Shown one piece after another: positions 16,938 through 26,993 of a DNA stretch of 61,373 bases. Position numbers and translations under genes: made by a program. The notes below the pieces were generated by a model that did no database searches, was not told the origin of the DNA, and saw only the letters and a program-made list of their open reading frames with translations. The stretch spans positions 1 through 61,373 of the forward strand of contig JAJFHN010000085.1 of NCBI GenBank assembly GCA_021775595.1. Reading direction: 5' to 3'. How positions within the stretch are numbered: the first letter of the stretch is position 1; each line of letters begins with the position of its first letter. Source of the stretch: Hyphomicrobiales bacterium (GTDB lineage: Bacteria; Pseudomonadota; Alphaproteobacteria; Rhizobiales; Methyloligellaceae).

Positions 16938-17039
16938 GCGCGCACGGTGTCCGGCTGACTGAATCAATCTATCAGCGCGCACTCTCAACAGCTTGATACG
17001 AATCCATTTTTACCGGGGAAACCGGCGCGCGCGGTCGTG

Positions 17040-17945
17040 CTAATGGCCTCGCGCAAGACCTGAACTGTGCAGAAAATCCGCGATGGTTTCGATTGTGGAC
17101 ATGTCGCGCAACAGCGGTGCGTGACCCTCGCGCTCGATGGTGATGCTGGCCAGCATCGGATGGCGCTCGGCCATCTCCTTAAATGTCTCCACGCTCAAAA
17201 TATCCGATAAAGCGCCCCTAACCACCAGCGTTGGAAAGCGCCCCAACGCCGTAAATTGGGGCCACATTGTCGGGATCGCTTGCGTCATGTCGGTGGTCGA
17301 GAACGTGCGCGCCAGATTGGTGTCGTAGCCCGCTGCAGGCTTGCCGTCGTGTTCATTGAACCATTGCTGCGCGATCTCAAGCCAATCGGAATTCTGGACA
17401 TCGGGGAAGAATGATTTGTTCATGTCCCGGATCATGCGCGCCGCCTCGCTCCAACTGGCCGGGACGGGCGTCAGGCCAACATAACCCATGATGCGCGTCA
17501 AACCCTGCGCGTCGATGACCGGACCGATATCGTTGAGGACCGCCGCCGCAATCGCCGTAGGGCGCAAGGCGGCCAACAGCATGGTGACGATGCCGCCGCG
17601 CGAGGTGCCGACAAAGGCCGCCTTATGAATTCCCTCGACGGTCAGAAAATCGATCGTATCCAGCAGTTCCATGAAGGGCGTGTAATTTGACCAGTCGCGA
17701 TCGTGTTCGGAGCGGCCGCGGCCCCGGAAATCCAACGTGTAGACGTCGAACGGACCGATGCCATAGGCCGACAAGGCAACGGCTAAATTATGAAAATCCT
17801 TGGAATTGCGGGTCAGTCCGGGCAGGCAAACCACAGCGCCTTCGGAGGCTCCCATGGCCGGATAATGACGTCCGTAGAGCTTCAATCCGTCTTGCGAGGA
17901 GAAAAATATATCTCTCCATTCCTGCACTTGTTCGGATTCACTCAT
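17040..17945 (-). CDS. alpha/beta hydrolase
   Basis: The protein of 301 residues has the alpha/beta-hydrolase fold: oxyanion-side PGLTRNS, FRGRGRSEHD, nucleophile elbow GTSRGG with Ser, a late Asp (LSDILSVE) and the catalytic His in EREGHAPLL. No signal peptide is seen, so it acts in the cytoplasm. The substrate cannot be named. ATG 17945 is preferred; ATG 17975 in the same frame would add 10 residues. It lies downstream of the lytic transglycosylase on the same strand. Confidence 0.85.
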   Translation of the reverse strand: MSESEQVQEWRDIFFSSQDGLKLYGRHYPAMGASEGAVVCLPGLTRNSKDFHNLAVALSAYGIGPFDVYTLDFRGRGRSEHDRDWSNYTPFMELLDTIDFLTVEGIHKAAFVGTSRGGIVTMLLAALRPTAIAAAVLNDIGPVIDAQGLTRIMGYVGLTPVPASWSEAARMIRDMNKSFFPDVQNSDWLEIAQQWFNEHDGKPAAGYDTNLARTFSTTDMTQAIPTMWPQFTALGRFPTLVVRGALSDILSVETFKEMAERHPMLASITIEREGHAPLLRDMSTIETIADFLHSSGLARGH

Positions 17946-18034
17946 GGCGCCCCACGCGGCCTGATTTTTACGCACAATATCAGATGCGTAAATGCGCGGA
18001 AGTGCGAAAGCAACCGCGCGCAGTCAGGTCAACG

Positions 18035-20365
18035 CTACGGCGTGACGGCGACCGGCATCGGCATTTGCGCATCGTAGGCGTCTTGTTGGCTGTCGGGTTT
18101 GCCGCGATTGAGATCTTTGACAATCCGCAGCGCGTGATCAGGTCCCTCAAGGCGGGCACGATAAACCTGAATGGTGGTGATGATCTTTTTGACGTATTGG
18201 CGCGTTTCGGTGAATGGGATGCGCTCAACCCAATCGATTGTGTCAATGTCCGGCGCGTTCGGATCGCCAAATTGCCCCGCCCATTCTCTCACCCGGCCAC
18301 CGCCGGCGTTGTAAGCCGCAAGCGATTTCACGTAAGAGCCGGAAAACTTATCCAGCAGATCGCTCAAATGCGCCGCCCCCAGCATCAAATTATAGGACGG
18401 TTCACCGGTCAATTTTGAACGGTGGTAGCGGACCTTGTAGCTGCGGGCGACAGCGCGCGCGGTGCGCGGCATCAGCTGCATCAATCCTCTGGCGCCCACC
18501 GGGCTCTTGGCCTTTTCGTTGAACTCGCTTTCTTGGCGCGAGAGCGCGTGCAGCAATGCCGGTTCAACGGCACTGGTCAGCTTCTGGTAATCGGGAAAGA
18601 CATCGATCGGATAGGCATAATCGACAACCGCGAGTCCGCGGTTCAGCGCGATCTTCGAGAGGCGGACGCTTGCCTGGACGTGATCAAAATTGCGGGCGAT
18701 CTCTGCCACCAACGCCACTTCATCGGCCTCTTCCAGACTACGGGCGAGTTGATAGTAGAAAATGCGATTCAGACGCTCGAGACCGGCCTTGCGCATGACG
18801 CCGATCGCCTTGAAGGCATCGCGCGAGAGCAGCCTATTGAGTGTGTCTTGGGTGATTTCCGGCGTCGTGGCCGGTTGAAACCGCGACGCGTGAACATTGA
18901 TCGTCTTGCGGGCGATTTGACCATAATAGGAATGGGTGATTTGCGCGGCGTTGCGGAAGTGTTCGTCGGCCTGCGGCATTTGCTTCAACGCGACGGAAGT
19001 CCGGCCCAGCCAATATTCGGCGCGCGCGACCTCCTTAGGTCCGCTCGCTGCCGTTCGCAGCGCAAGGAAATGTCCCATCGCCGTTTGCGGTTGCTGCAAG
19101 AATCTTAATGCGATCCAACCAGACAGGAATTTGGCTTCGCCATAATATTTGCTCGATACCGGGCCGTGCTCGCTGGCGATGCGATAGGCGATTGCGTATT
19201 CGCTGCGGTTCAGCGCGTTTCGGCAATTGATCCGGCGCTCGATCCACCATTCATCGAGATCGACCAGTTGAGTGGGTTCGGTCGGAGCGGTAAGCAGCAG
19301 CTCCCAAGCTTCTTTTTCTTTCTTGTTGCGGCGGCGCCATTGCACGCGGGCGAAGATTATACCCGGCTCCGTCTTGGCCGCTTCGGGCAAGCTCTCAAGC
19401 AATTTGGCTGCGCTTTTGGATCGCCGGATGACGGCGGCCCGCGCCTCGATTTTCTTTTTTTCGCCCTTGCCCGCATGTTTTGCAATTCGCAGCGCGGACG
19501 CGATCAAGGCTTTACGGTCAGCGTAGAGCATCTTGTCGATGCGAGCTTTGTGATCGCTCGTCTCGAGCATATCGCCAAACCGCTTGAGCACATCTTTTTC
19601 CAAGCCTTTGCCCATGCGGTGTTCGCGCCAGGCCGCCTTGATCAGCTTGATCGCCTCGGCGCGATTGCCCTTTTCCAGATGCGCGCCAGCCATTGCAGCC
19701 TTGCCGGCGCCCGTCACCGGGGCCGTTTCTTCGAAGAATGCCAGCACGCGATCAGGCGATCCCTTCATCCTAAAAAGCGCGAGCTCGGCAGTCTTTCGCA
19801 ACTTGTCCTGGTTCGGCCAGTGCGGATTGGCTTGTTTGAACGCCAAGATCGCTTCGGCGCCATCTCGCGTATCGCCGGCGCGCAACCGGTACCACTGGGC
19901 CAATTTGCGCGCAGTCGGGTCCTTGATGGATTTCTCGCGCGACCATGCATCACTAAGGCGCCTGCCCTTAAATGAATACCGAATGACGTCCTTGAGATTG
20001 GCCCGGTCCGAGGCAGACAGGCTGTGCCCCTTAAGCGTGGCAACCGCCTTATCAACAATGGGATTGCGCATGCGAATGGGGTTTGGAACAGGCAAAATGA
20101 CATCGGGACCCGTTTGGTCGGCCGCTTGCTTGCCGACCGCGTCCTTTTCGACCGCCGCCTGTTTTGTCGCGGCTTGCGTTGCCGCGCCCAGCGGAGGTGT
20201 TGTGCTTTGTCTTGTGGAGCTTGTCGTATCGGGCACGGCCGCGCTCTCGCGACTGGGATTCAACTCGGGCAACGGCGCCAGTTTGACCTGGGCCAAAGCT
20301 TCGCCGGGGGCAAAACAGCCAAGGGCCAACAGCAGCGCGGCGAGCCTAATGAATGAACTTATCAT
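18035..20365 (-). CDS. slt: soluble lytic murein transglycosylase (Slt70-like)
   Basis: The 776-residue periplasmic protein has a signal peptide (MISSFIRLAALLLALGCFAPGEALA), a Pro/Thr/Ala-rich linker (to about 100), a long all-helical superhelical (U-shaped) region and a C-terminal lysozyme-like domain. The catalytic Glu is E612 in SRQESEFN, followed by SPVGARGLMQLMP and AAYNAGGGRVREW. It cleaves peptidoglycan glycan strands forming 1,6-anhydro-muramyl ends, in wall turnover. The start at ATG 20365 gives a clean signal peptide. It is divergent from dapA. Confidence 0.93.
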   Translation of the reverse strand: MISSFIRLAALLLALGCFAPGEALAQVKLAPLPELNPSRESAAVPDTTSSTRQSTTPPLGAATQAATKQAAVEKDAVGKQAADQTGPDVILPVPNPIRMRNPIVDKAVATLKGHSLSASDRANLKDVIRYSFKGRRLSDAWSREKSIKDPTARKLAQWYRLRAGDTRDGAEAILAFKQANPHWPNQDKLRKTAELALFRMKGSPDRVLAFFEETAPVTGAGKAAMAGAHLEKGNRAEAIKLIKAAWREHRMGKGLEKDVLKRFGDMLETSDHKARIDKMLYADRKALIASALRIAKHAGKGEKKKIEARAAVIRRSKSAAKLLESLPEAAKTEPGIIFARVQWRRRNKKEKEAWELLLTAPTEPTQLVDLDEWWIERRINCRNALNRSEYAIAYRIASEHGPVSSKYYGEAKFLSGWIALRFLQQPQTAMGHFLALRTAASGPKEVARAEYWLGRTSVALKQMPQADEHFRNAAQITHSYYGQIARKTINVHASRFQPATTPEITQDTLNRLLSRDAFKAIGVMRKAGLERLNRIFYYQLARSLEEADEVALVAEIARNFDHVQASVRLSKIALNRGLAVVDYAYPIDVFPDYQKLTSAVEPALLHALSRQESEFNEKAKSPVGARGLMQLMPRTARAVARSYKVRYHRSKLTGEPSYNLMLGAAHLSDLLDKFSGSYVKSLAAYNAGGGRVREWAGQFGDPNAPDIDTIDWVERIPFTETRQYVKKIITTIQVYRARLEGPDHALRIVKDLNRGKPDSQQDAYDAQMPMPVAVTP

Positions 20366-20676
20366 TTGCCTTTGCAAAGCTGCTGGAGCGTGTGGCACGG
20401 AAAATTGGCTAGGTACGCTCAATAGCAAACCTCAACGCGGTTGCATGATCGGCCGTCGCTCGCGGCCCCCTCTTATTGTCAGGTAATATACGTAAACAGT
20501 CAGTGTCGGCGAAATTCCGGCGGAATGATGACGTTTAACCCCAGTCCTGCGGTTTCCTTGCCGCCTGTTGGGCAAGCGTCTATTGTTTGAAAAATTTGCA
20601 ATTTAAGGACGCAATGAGCGGCACGACGTATGTGCTGCAAGGCTCACAGTTGGCCTGCGTATCGAGGACGAGACGA
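20366..20676. promoter_or_regulatory. divergent region between slt and dapA
   Basis: This 311-base gap has no supported gene. It contains a small inverted repeat ATTCC-GGC-GGAAT at 20514-20526 and the candidate dapA promoter at 20558-20586. Confidence 0.4.
20558..20586 (+). promoter_or_regulatory. candidate sigma-70 promoter of dapA
   Basis: TTGCCG (20558-20563) and TATTGT (20581-20586) are 17 bases apart, and dapA begins about 85 bases downstream of the expected start point. Confidence 0.45.
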
Positions 20677-21567
20677 ATGTTCAAGGGTTCATTAACCGCG
20701 CTCATAACGCCGTTTGAAGATGGCGTCGTAGACGAGGAAGCCTATAGGCGGCTTGTTGAGTGGCAAATTGGGCAGGGGACCCACGGCTTGGTGCCGGTCG
20801 GCACCACCGGGGAATCTCCAACGCTCAGCCACGACGAGCACCGCCGTGTCATCGAGCTGTGCATTGAAACGGCAGCCGGGCGCGTGCCCGTCATCGCCGG
20901 CACAGGCTCCAACAGCACAGCCGAGGCAATCGATTTTACCCGCCACGCAAAAAAAGCCGGCGCCGACGCCGCCTTGATCGTGACCCCCTATTACAACAAG
21001 CCAACCCAAGATGGCTTGTATGGTCACTTCAAAGCGCTCAACGATTGCAGCGATATCCCCATTGTGATCTATAATATACCTGGCCGTTGCGTCATCGACA
21101 TGTCGGTCGAGACGATGGCGCGGCTGTTTGAGTTGCCCAATATTGTTGGCGTCAAAGATGCAACCGCCGACATGGCCAGGATCAGCCAGCAGCGCGCCGT
21201 GATGGGCCCGGAATTCAATCAACTCTCGGGCGAAGACGCGACCGCGCTCGGCTTCATGGCGCACGGTGGTCATGGCTGCATATCTGTCACCGCCAATATT
21301 GCGCCTAGCCTGTGTGCCGAATTCCAGAACGCGTGTCTGGCCGGCAATTTTGCCAAGGCGCTTGAGATTCAGGACCGGCTGATGCCCGTTCACGATGCGC
21401 TGTTTGTTGAATCCAATCCCGCGCCGGTGAAATACGCCGCCTCGTGCCTGGGGCTGTGCGCCGCCGAAACGCGCTCGCCGCTGGCGCCGCTCAGCCAAGA
21501 CGCCCGCAAGACGGTTGAAAAGGCTCTCGAGAAAGCGCGTCTGACTGAACTCGAAGCAGCCGCTTAA
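20677..21567 (+). CDS. dapA: 4-hydroxy-tetrahydrodipicolinate synthase
   Basis: The 296-residue TIM-barrel enzyme condenses pyruvate with aspartate semialdehyde, the first step committed to lysine and diaminopimelate. It shows GTTGESPTL, the proton-relay Tyr in TPYYNKP, Y132 in YNIPGR and the Schiff-base lysine K160 in GVKDAT. ATG 20677 aligns with the family start ([13 protein letters not shown]) and has GAGGACGAG in front. smpB follows after 11 bases, the common alphaproteobacterial order. Confidence 0.96.
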   Translation: MFKGSLTALITPFEDGVVDEEAYRRLVEWQIGQGTHGLVPVGTTGESPTLSHDEHRRVIELCIETAAGRVPVIAGTGSNSTAEAIDFTRHAKKAGADAALIVTPYYNKPTQDGLYGHFKALNDCSDIPIVIYNIPGRCVIDMSVETMARLFELPNIVGVKDATADMARISQQRAVMGPEFNQLSGEDATALGFMAHGGHGCISVTANIAPSLCAEFQNACLAGNFAKALEIQDRLMPVHDALFVESNPAPVKYAASCLGLCAAETRSPLAPLSQDARKTVEKALEKARLTELEAAA

Positions 21568-21578
21568 GGTGCGGCCCC

Positions 21579-22049
21579 ATGGCGCGATCGGATGGCAATT
21601 CGCGCATGGTCGCGGAAAACAGAAAAGCGCGCCGCAATTACGAGGTTGAGGACACCTTCGAGGCTGGCCTGGAACTGGTGGGCAGCGAGGTCAAATCCCT
21701 GCGCACGGGCAAGGCGAATATCGCCGAATCCTACGCCACGGATGAAGCTGGCGAAATCTTCCTGATCAACGCCCATATTCCTGAATACAGCCAAGCCGGC
21801 CGCGACAATCATTCGCCCCTCCGCAAGCGGAAACTGTTGCTGCACAAGCGCGAAATCGATCGCCTTGTCGGCGCGATCCAGCGCGACGGCATGACCATCG
21901 TACCGTTGAAGCTCTATTTCAACGAGCGGGGCAAGGCCAAGCTGTTGATCGGTCTGGCGCGGGGACGCAAGCTTCACGACAAGCGCCAGGTTGAGCGCAA
22001 GCGCGACTGGGATCGGCAAAAAGCGCGTTTGATGCGCGATAAGGGCTAG
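21579..22049 (+). CDS. smpB: SsrA (tmRNA)-binding protein
   Basis: The 156-residue protein has the SmpB beta-barrel ([32 protein letters not shown]) and the basic C-terminal tail ([13 protein letters not shown]) that enters the decoding site. It works with tmRNA in trans-translation to rescue stalled ribosomes. It directly follows dapA on the same strand. Confidence 0.96.
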   Translation: MARSDGNSRMVAENRKARRNYEVEDTFEAGLELVGSEVKSLRTGKANIAESYATDEAGEIFLINAHIPEYSQAGRDNHSPLRKRKLLLHKREIDRLVGAIQRDGMTIVPLKLYFNERGKAKLLIGLARGRKLHDKRQVERKRDWDRQKARLMRDKG

Positions 22050-22082
22050 ACCAGTCGATCAGCACAACCCGCTGCCGCAGGC

Positions 22083-22742
22083 TCAGTTCTGCCCTATGTG
22101 GCGGCGGATAAGCCCGAAAACGTCTTCGAACATGGCCGCCGTCAAGCGGCCCGTATTGGTGTTGTAGCGCGAGCAATGATAGCTGTCGAAAAGCAGGAAC
22201 GGTTGCCCCAAATCATGTGATCGCGCGTGTGCGAAGGGGTATGCCGATTTGCGCAAGTCCAGGGTAGTCAGCACGGCGTCATGTGCGATCCGCCCGAGCG
22301 CGAGCACGGCCTCAAGTCGCGGCATCGATCCCAGACGGGCCGCCAAAAACGGCCGGCAATTGGCCTGTTCCTCGCCCGTCGGCTTGTTTTGCGGCGGCAC
22401 GCATCGCACCGCGTTGGTCACCATGCAATCGCGCAGCGCGTAGCCGTCGTCGGCGTGGCCGCCATAGGTGCCCGAAGAGAGGCCGTATTTGTCGAGCGTC
22501 GCATAGAGCAGATCACCGGCATAATCGCCCGTGAACGGGCGGCCCGTTCGGTTGGCGCCCTTCAATCCTGGCGCCAATCCGACGATCAACAGGCGGGCAT
22601 CCGCCCCTCCGAAGGAGGGCACGGGACCATTGAACCAATCGCCGTGAGAATTGCTGTTTGCCTCGCGGAAGGCTGCCAAACGCGCGCATTTGCTGCAGTT
22701 GAGCGCGGGTTCAAGCTCGATTGATTGCGGTGCCTTGCTCAC
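22083..22742 (-). CDS. uracil-DNA glycosylase, family 5 (UdgB-like)
   Basis: The 219-residue protein has the family-5 motif A GLAPGLKGANRTGRPFTG and motif B SYHCSRYNTNTGRLT. Cysteines at CSKC (17 and 20), RCVPP and ANCRPF are placed as in the [4Fe-4S] cluster of family 4/5 enzymes. These remove uracil and other deaminated bases from DNA. Its GTG start overlaps the TGA of the upstream NYN-domain gene (GTGA), so the two are translationally coupled. Confidence 0.9.
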   Translation of the reverse strand: MSKAPQSIELEPALNCSKCARLAAFREANSNSHGDWFNGPVPSFGGADARLLIVGLAPGLKGANRTGRPFTGDYAGDLLYATLDKYGLSSGTYGGHADDGYALRDCMVTNAVRCVPPQNKPTGEEQANCRPFLAARLGSMPRLEAVLALGRIAHDAVLTTLDLRKSAYPFAHARSHDLGQPFLLFDSYHCSRYNTNTGRLTAAMFEDVFGLIRRHIGQN

Positions 22743-23353
22743 GCGTCGGTCAGATCGCCTTCTTTTTGATGGCCGATTTCGATTGGCGCCTCGTCCTCGC
22801 CACGAGCACGCGGTTGACGCTCAGAGGGATCGCGGCCGATCTGATCGGCCAGATCGTTGAGGTCGATAAACTGATCGGCTTGACGTCGCAGTTCGTCCGC
22901 CACCATAGCCGGCTGCGATGTCAGGGAGGAGACGACGCTGACGCGCTTTCCCTTGTGCTGAAGCGCTTCGACCAATGAGCGAAAATCGCCATCGCCGGAA
23001 AACAGCACCAGATGATCAAGGGCAGGCGCAAGCTCCATGGCGTCGACCGCGAGCTCGATATCCATATTTCCTTTGATTTTGCGCCGGCCGGCCGCGTCGG
23101 TGAACTCCTTGGCCGGCTTTGTCACCATCGTGTATCCGTTGTAGTCGAGCCAATCGATCAATGGCCTGATTGACGAATACTCCTGGTCCTCGACGATTGC
23201 GGTGTAGTAAAGGGCGCGCACCAGCTGGCCTTGAGATCGAAACAGCGTCAGAAGGCGCCTGTAGTCGATGTCAAATTTCAGCGACTTGGCCGTCGCGTGC
23301 AAGTTTGCGCCGTCTATAAAAAGAGCAATTTTTTCAGTAGGATAAAATAACAT
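22739..23353 (-). CDS. NYN-domain (LabA/DUF88-like) protein
   Basis: The 204-residue protein has the NYN (PIN-like) nuclease fold: FIDGANLH near residue 13, GNMDIELAVDAM and LFSGDGDFRSLVEAL, giving the four acidic residues expected to bind metal. Members are thought to be RNases or nucleotide-processing proteins. The last 40 residues are acidic and low in complexity. It overlaps the glycosylase gene by four bases and diverges from folK with its ATG only 13 bases from the longest folK start. Confidence 0.87.
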   Translation of the reverse strand: MLFYPTEKIALFIDGANLHATAKSLKFDIDYRRLLTLFRSQGQLVRALYYTAIVEDQEYSSIRPLIDWLDYNGYTMVTKPAKEFTDAAGRRKIKGNMDIELAVDAMELAPALDHLVLFSGDGDFRSLVEALQHKGKRVSVVSSLTSQPAMVADELRRQADQFIDLNDLADQIGRDPSERQPRARGEDEAPIEIGHQKEGDLTDA

Positions 23354-23366
23354 ACTCAGACTCTTT

Positions 23367-24023
23367 ATGAATAATCCGAAACATTCGAGACCGGCGCAAA
23401 ACGCACAAGGTCCCTATGGGCAATCGATCGGACATATAGGCTTGCGAACTGATCATGGCAAACCGGACCGCCACCGCGGCGGCGTCGTGATCGCGCTCGG
23501 CGCTAACCGGCTGGGAAACTGGGGTACGCCGGCGCAAACGATCCAGCACGCTTGCGACGAATTGCGGGCGGCGGGTCTCGATCTTCGATCTCTCTCCAGT
23601 TTGTATGTGAGCTCTGGCGTGGGTCCAGGTCGGCCCCAGCCATTTGCAAACGCCGTCGTGCTGGCCGACTGCCATCTCTCACCCTGGGCCCTGTTGCGTC
23701 TGCTCAAGCGCTTGGAACGGCGCGCGGGACACCGTTCGGCGATGCCCTGGGGACCGCGGGCGCTCGATTTGGATATCATCGATTACAAGGGGCTCGTTCG
23801 CAATTGGCGCACAAAAGGGGGCTCCGCTGCCGCTCTCGCCAATCGCGCTCTGGTGCTGCCTCATGCCCGGGCGCACACCAGACCTTTTGTAATGGCGCCG
23901 CTCGCTGAGGCCCATCCGCGCTGGCGCCACCCAGCCTTGGGGCGCAGCGGCCAGGCGCTGTTGCGCGCCGTAGCGCGGGTCCGGGCCGGGCGGATCATGG
24001 AGCGTTTGCAGCCGCTGCATTAA
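23367..24023 (+). CDS. folK: 6-hydroxymethyl-7,8-dihydropterin pyrophosphokinase
   Basis: HPPK transfers pyrophosphate from ATP to 6-hydroxymethyl-dihydropterin in folate synthesis. Family motifs are present: VIALGANRLGNWG at the true N-terminus and WGPRALDLDIIDY with the Mg-binding Asp pair, then LVLPHARAHTRPFVMAPLAE. As written the protein has 218 residues, but the first 40 are not family-like, there is no ribosome site at 23367, and this ATG is only 13 bases from the divergent NYN gene. The real start may be the in-frame GTG at 23487. Confidence 0.85.
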   Translation: MNNPKHSRPAQNAQGPYGQSIGHIGLRTDHGKPDRHRGGVVIALGANRLGNWGTPAQTIQHACDELRAAGLDLRSLSSLYVSSGVGPGRPQPFANAVVLADCHLSPWALLRLLKRLERRAGHRSAMPWGPRALDLDIIDYKGLVRNWRTKGGSAAALANRALVLPHARAHTRPFVMAPLAEAHPRWRHPALGRSGQALLRAVARVRAGRIMERLQPLH

Positions 24024-24104
24024 GCTCGGCGGTCCACACCCCTTGCCAGCCTATCAATCAGCGCCTAAAAGAACTCAAATCACCATATTCGCCGAGGAAT
24101 TTTC

Positions 24105-24518
24105 ATGGCTCGCGTCACAGTCGAAGACTGCATTGATAAAGTCACAAATCGGTTCGAGCTCGTCTTGCTGGCAAGCCACCGCGCGCGGACGATTTCGGCG
24201 GGCTCGCCGATCACGATCGAGCGCGACAATGACAAAAATCCCGTTATTGCGCTGCGCGAAATCGCTGAAAAGACCGTTTCTCCGGAAGACGTTAAAGAAG
24301 ACCTGATCCACTCGATGCAAAAATATGTCGAGGTGGATGAGCCCGAACCCGATGCCGTGTCGGTCGTTGGCCTGGAAGACATGGCCGCACCGGTGGTCGG
24401 GAAAGACGATCAGATCGACGACAATGTGATCGATCACATGACCGAAGAAGAGCTGTTGCGCGGCTTGGAAAATCTTGCCCCTTCCGACTCTTCGAATGCG
24501 GGCTCGCGCTCACGCTGA
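24105..24518 (+). CDS. rpoZ: DNA-directed RNA polymerase omega subunit
   Basis: The 137-residue protein begins [33 protein letters not shown], the omega fold that clamps the beta-prime C-terminus and supports ppGpp binding. The acidic C-terminal extension of about 60 residues is common in alphaproteobacteria. It stands directly before rsh, so polymerase and alarmone genes are neighbours, as usual in this class. Confidence 0.96.
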   Translation: MARVTVEDCIDKVTNRFELVLLASHRARTISAGSPITIERDNDKNPVIALREIAEKTVSPEDVKEDLIHSMQKYVEVDEPEPDAVSVVGLEDMAAPVVGKDDQIDDNVIDHMTEEELLRGLENLAPSDSSNAGSRSR

Positions 24519-24570
24519 CAACCAAGTATTTGCCCACGGTGAACCCGTGCGGCGCGGCATTTTTTGCAAA

Positions 24571-24594
24571 CTCGGCGTATTGAAATGCGCCGAG
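24571..24594 (+). other. hairpin in the rpoZ-rsh gap
   Basis: CTCGGCG (24571-24577) and CGCCGAG (24588-24594) form a 7-base-pair stem around a 10-base loop, about 55 bases before the rsh start. A T-run (TTTTTT) precedes rather than follows it on the plus strand, so it is not a standard terminator for rpoZ. It may be part of the rsh leader or a terminator acting on the other strand. Confidence 0.4.
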
Positions 24595-24650
24595 CGATGG
24601 TGTTATGGCCATCGCGCAGGCAAATGAGATGAAAAAAGTGACGGTTCAAA

Positions 24651-26939
24651 ATGCGCCAGTATGAGCTGGTCGAACGCGTTCGCAGTTATGATCCGAACGT
24701 CGACGAATCGCTCCTCAATCGCGCCTATGTCTATGCCATGAAGGCCCACGGCCATCAGCGCCGCGCTTCAGGTGATCCTTATATCTCCCACCCCCTCGAA
24801 GTCGCCAGCATATTGGCCGATTTCAAGCTCGACGACGCCACAATCGTGGCCGGTTTGCTGCACGACACCGTTGAAGACACCGAGGCCACGCATGACGAGA
24901 TCAATTCGCTGTTCGGCGAGGAGATCGGCACGCTGGTCGACGGTCTGACAAAGATCAAAAAGCTCGATCTCGTCAGCAAGCGGGCCGAACAGGCCGAAAA
25001 CTTCCGCAAGCTGCTCATCGCCATCTCAAGCGACATCCGCGTGCTCCTGGTGAAGCTGGCCGACAGGCTCCACAACATGCGCACGCTGGAACATGTCAGC
25101 CCGGCCAAACGCAAACGCATTGCCGAAGAAACCATGGATATCTACGCCCCGTTGGCCGGGCGCATGGGCATGCAAGGGCTTCGCGAGGAGCTTGAGGATC
25201 TCTCGTTTCATTCCCTCAATCCCGCCGCCCACAAGGCCGTCGTCGAGCGTCTCGAAGCGATGCGTGCCGCCAACAAAGGCGTGATCAGCAAGATCAAGCA
25301 GGCGCTCAAAGCCAAACTCAAGGCAAACGGTATCCAGGCTGAGGTGTTGAGCCGTCTCAAGCGGCCTTATTCCATTTGGCGTAAAATGGAGCGAAAGCAG
25401 ATCTCTCTTGAGCAGCTCTCCGATGTTTATGGGTTTCGGGTGATCGTCGATGGCGAGGACACGTGCTACCGCGTCCTCGGCGTGGTCCACAGGGCCTGGC
25501 ACGTCGTTCCGGGGCGCTTCAAGGATTACATCTCCAATCCCAAGCAGAACGACTATCAGTCGATTCACACGACATTCGTCGGACCACACCACCAGCGCGT
25601 CGAGTTGCAAATCCGTACGGGCGGTATGCATGACGTCGCTGAGTACGGTGTCGCCGCCCACGCCCTTTACAAGGATGGCGTCAAGGCGAAGAAGCGCAAT
25701 GGCAAGAGCGCATCCCCCCGCGGCTATGCGCTGTCTGAAGAAAGCAACGCCTATCAATGGTTGCGGCGGCTGGTGGAAAATCTGCTGGAGGGCGACAATC
25801 CCGAAGAATTTCTCGAGCACACCAAGCTCGAGCTGTTCCACGACCAAGTGTTTTGCTTCACGCCCAAGGGCCGCCTGATCGCGCTGCCTCGTGGCGCCAC
25901 GCCCATCGATTTCGCTTACGCGGTGCACACCGACATCGGCAATTCCTGCGTTGGCTGCAAAATCAACCGCCACCACATGCCGCTGGTGACCGAGCTGCGC
26001 AACGGCGATGAGGTCGACATCATTTGTTCCGAGGCCCAGACGCCGCCTGCCGCCTGGGAGGGCATCGCCATCACCGGCAAGGCGCGCTCGGCGATCCGGC
26101 GCGCCAGCCGCGAGGCGGTGTTGCGCCAGTATGGCAAACTCGGCCGCGAGATCCTGATCCGCGCGTTCGATCGTGCGGGCAAGAAATTCGATAAGGCGGT
26201 GCTTGAGAAGGCCACGCTGCGGTTGCCGCAGAAAACCGGGCAGGACGTGTTGGCCGCGATCGGCCGCGGCGAGTTGCCAAGCGCTGACGTTCTGCGCGCG
26301 CTTTATCCCGATGACGTCGAGGCAAAGTCGCCCAAGCGGCCGGCGATCAAACGAAATGACGAGGGCTGGTTTGGTCTGACAAAGGCGATTGGACTCAAAT
26401 TCCGCTGGCCCGGTTCGTCGTCGAAGCCGGCCAAAGGCGGCGGCAAGACCAAGAGCAAGCGTAAGGCTAAGGGCAAAGACAATACGGACAGCATTCCCGT
26501 GCGCGGTATGGGGAGTGGCTTGCCGGTGCGCTTCGCGCCCAAGGGCGGCGCTGTGCCGGGTGATCGAATTGTCGGAATATTGACGCCAGGGGAGGGCATC
26601 ACGATTTATCCCATCCATGCCGAAGCCCTGCAGCAGTTCGACGATCAGCCCGAGCGCTGGATCGATGTCACGTGGGATCTCGGTGAAGACAAGGCCGACA
26701 GATTTCCGGCACAAATTTCCGTCATGGCGTTGAATGAGCCGGGCAGTCTCGCCCAAATTGCCCAGGTGATCGCTGATACGGCCGGCAATATCGGCAACAT
26801 CAACATGGTCAACCAAGCGCCCGATTTCACCGAAATGCTGATCGATCTCGAAGTTCACAATCTCAAGCACCTGAATGAAATTATTGCCGGCTTGCGCGCA
26901 AAAAGCGTGGTGAGCACTGTGGCCAGAGTTCACAGTTAA
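24651..26939 (+). CDS. rsh: bifunctional (p)ppGpp synthetase/hydrolase
   Basis: The 762-residue Rel/Spo homologue has the HD hydrolase domain (H47, H71-D72 in HDTVEDT, E75-D76), the synthetase domain ([41 protein letters not shown]), a TGS domain (about 400-460, [31 protein letters not shown]), a basic Lys-rich linker at about 590-610 and a C-terminal ACT domain. Both active sites look intact, so it should make and degrade the stringent-response alarmone. Alphaproteobacteria usually have one such enzyme. It is followed by pyrE. Confidence 0.95.
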   Translation: MRQYELVERVRSYDPNVDESLLNRAYVYAMKAHGHQRRASGDPYISHPLEVASILADFKLDDATIVAGLLHDTVEDTEATHDEINSLFGEEIGTLVDGLTKIKKLDLVSKRAEQAENFRKLLIAISSDIRVLLVKLADRLHNMRTLEHVSPAKRKRIAEETMDIYAPLAGRMGMQGLREELEDLSFHSLNPAAHKAVVERLEAMRAANKGVISKIKQALKAKLKANGIQAEVLSRLKRPYSIWRKMERKQISLEQLSDVYGFRVIVDGEDTCYRVLGVVHRAWHVVPGRFKDYISNPKQNDYQSIHTTFVGPHHQRVELQIRTGGMHDVAEYGVAAHALYKDGVKAKKRNGKSASPRGYALSEESNAYQWLRRLVENLLEGDNPEEFLEHTKLELFHDQVFCFTPKGRLIALPRGATPIDFAYAVHTDIGNSCVGCKINRHHMPLVTELRNGDEVDIICSEAQTPPAAWEGIAITGKARSAIRRASREAVLRQYGKLGREILIRAFDRAGKKFDKAVLEKATLRLPQKTGQDVLAAIGRGELPSADVLRALYPDDVEAKSPKRPAIKRNDEGWFGLTKAIGLKFRWPGSSSKPAKGGGKTKSKRKAKGKDNTDSIPVRGMGSGLPVRFAPKGGAVPGDRIVGILTPGEGITIYPIHAEALQQFDDQPERWIDVTWDLGEDKADRFPAQISVMALNEPGSLAQIAQVIADTAGNIGNINMVNQAPDFTEMLIDLEVHNLKHLNEIIAGLRAKSVVSTVARVHS

Positions 26940-26954
26940 GGGAGAATCTGCGCC

Positions 26955-26993
26955 ATGGACGCCAACTGGTCCCGCCGCGGCGGGCTGTCATGA
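26955..26993 (+). CDS. 12-codon mini-cistron overlapping the pyrE start
   Basis: AAGGGAG at 26938-26944 is followed at 10 bases by ATG 26955 and a 12-codon frame ([12 protein letters not shown]). Its TGA overlaps the pyrE ATG in the form ATGA. pyrE itself has no ribosome site, so ribosomes finishing this peptide would re-initiate on pyrE. Coding is inferred only from position and ribosome site; the peptide itself is not known. Confidence 0.45.
   Translation: MDANWSRRGGLS

Noticed and set aside
25026-26933. 635-residue open frame antisense to rsh
   Set aside because: It mirrors the codon pattern of rsh, has no domain and no ribosome site; high-GC coding sequence gives such frames by chance.
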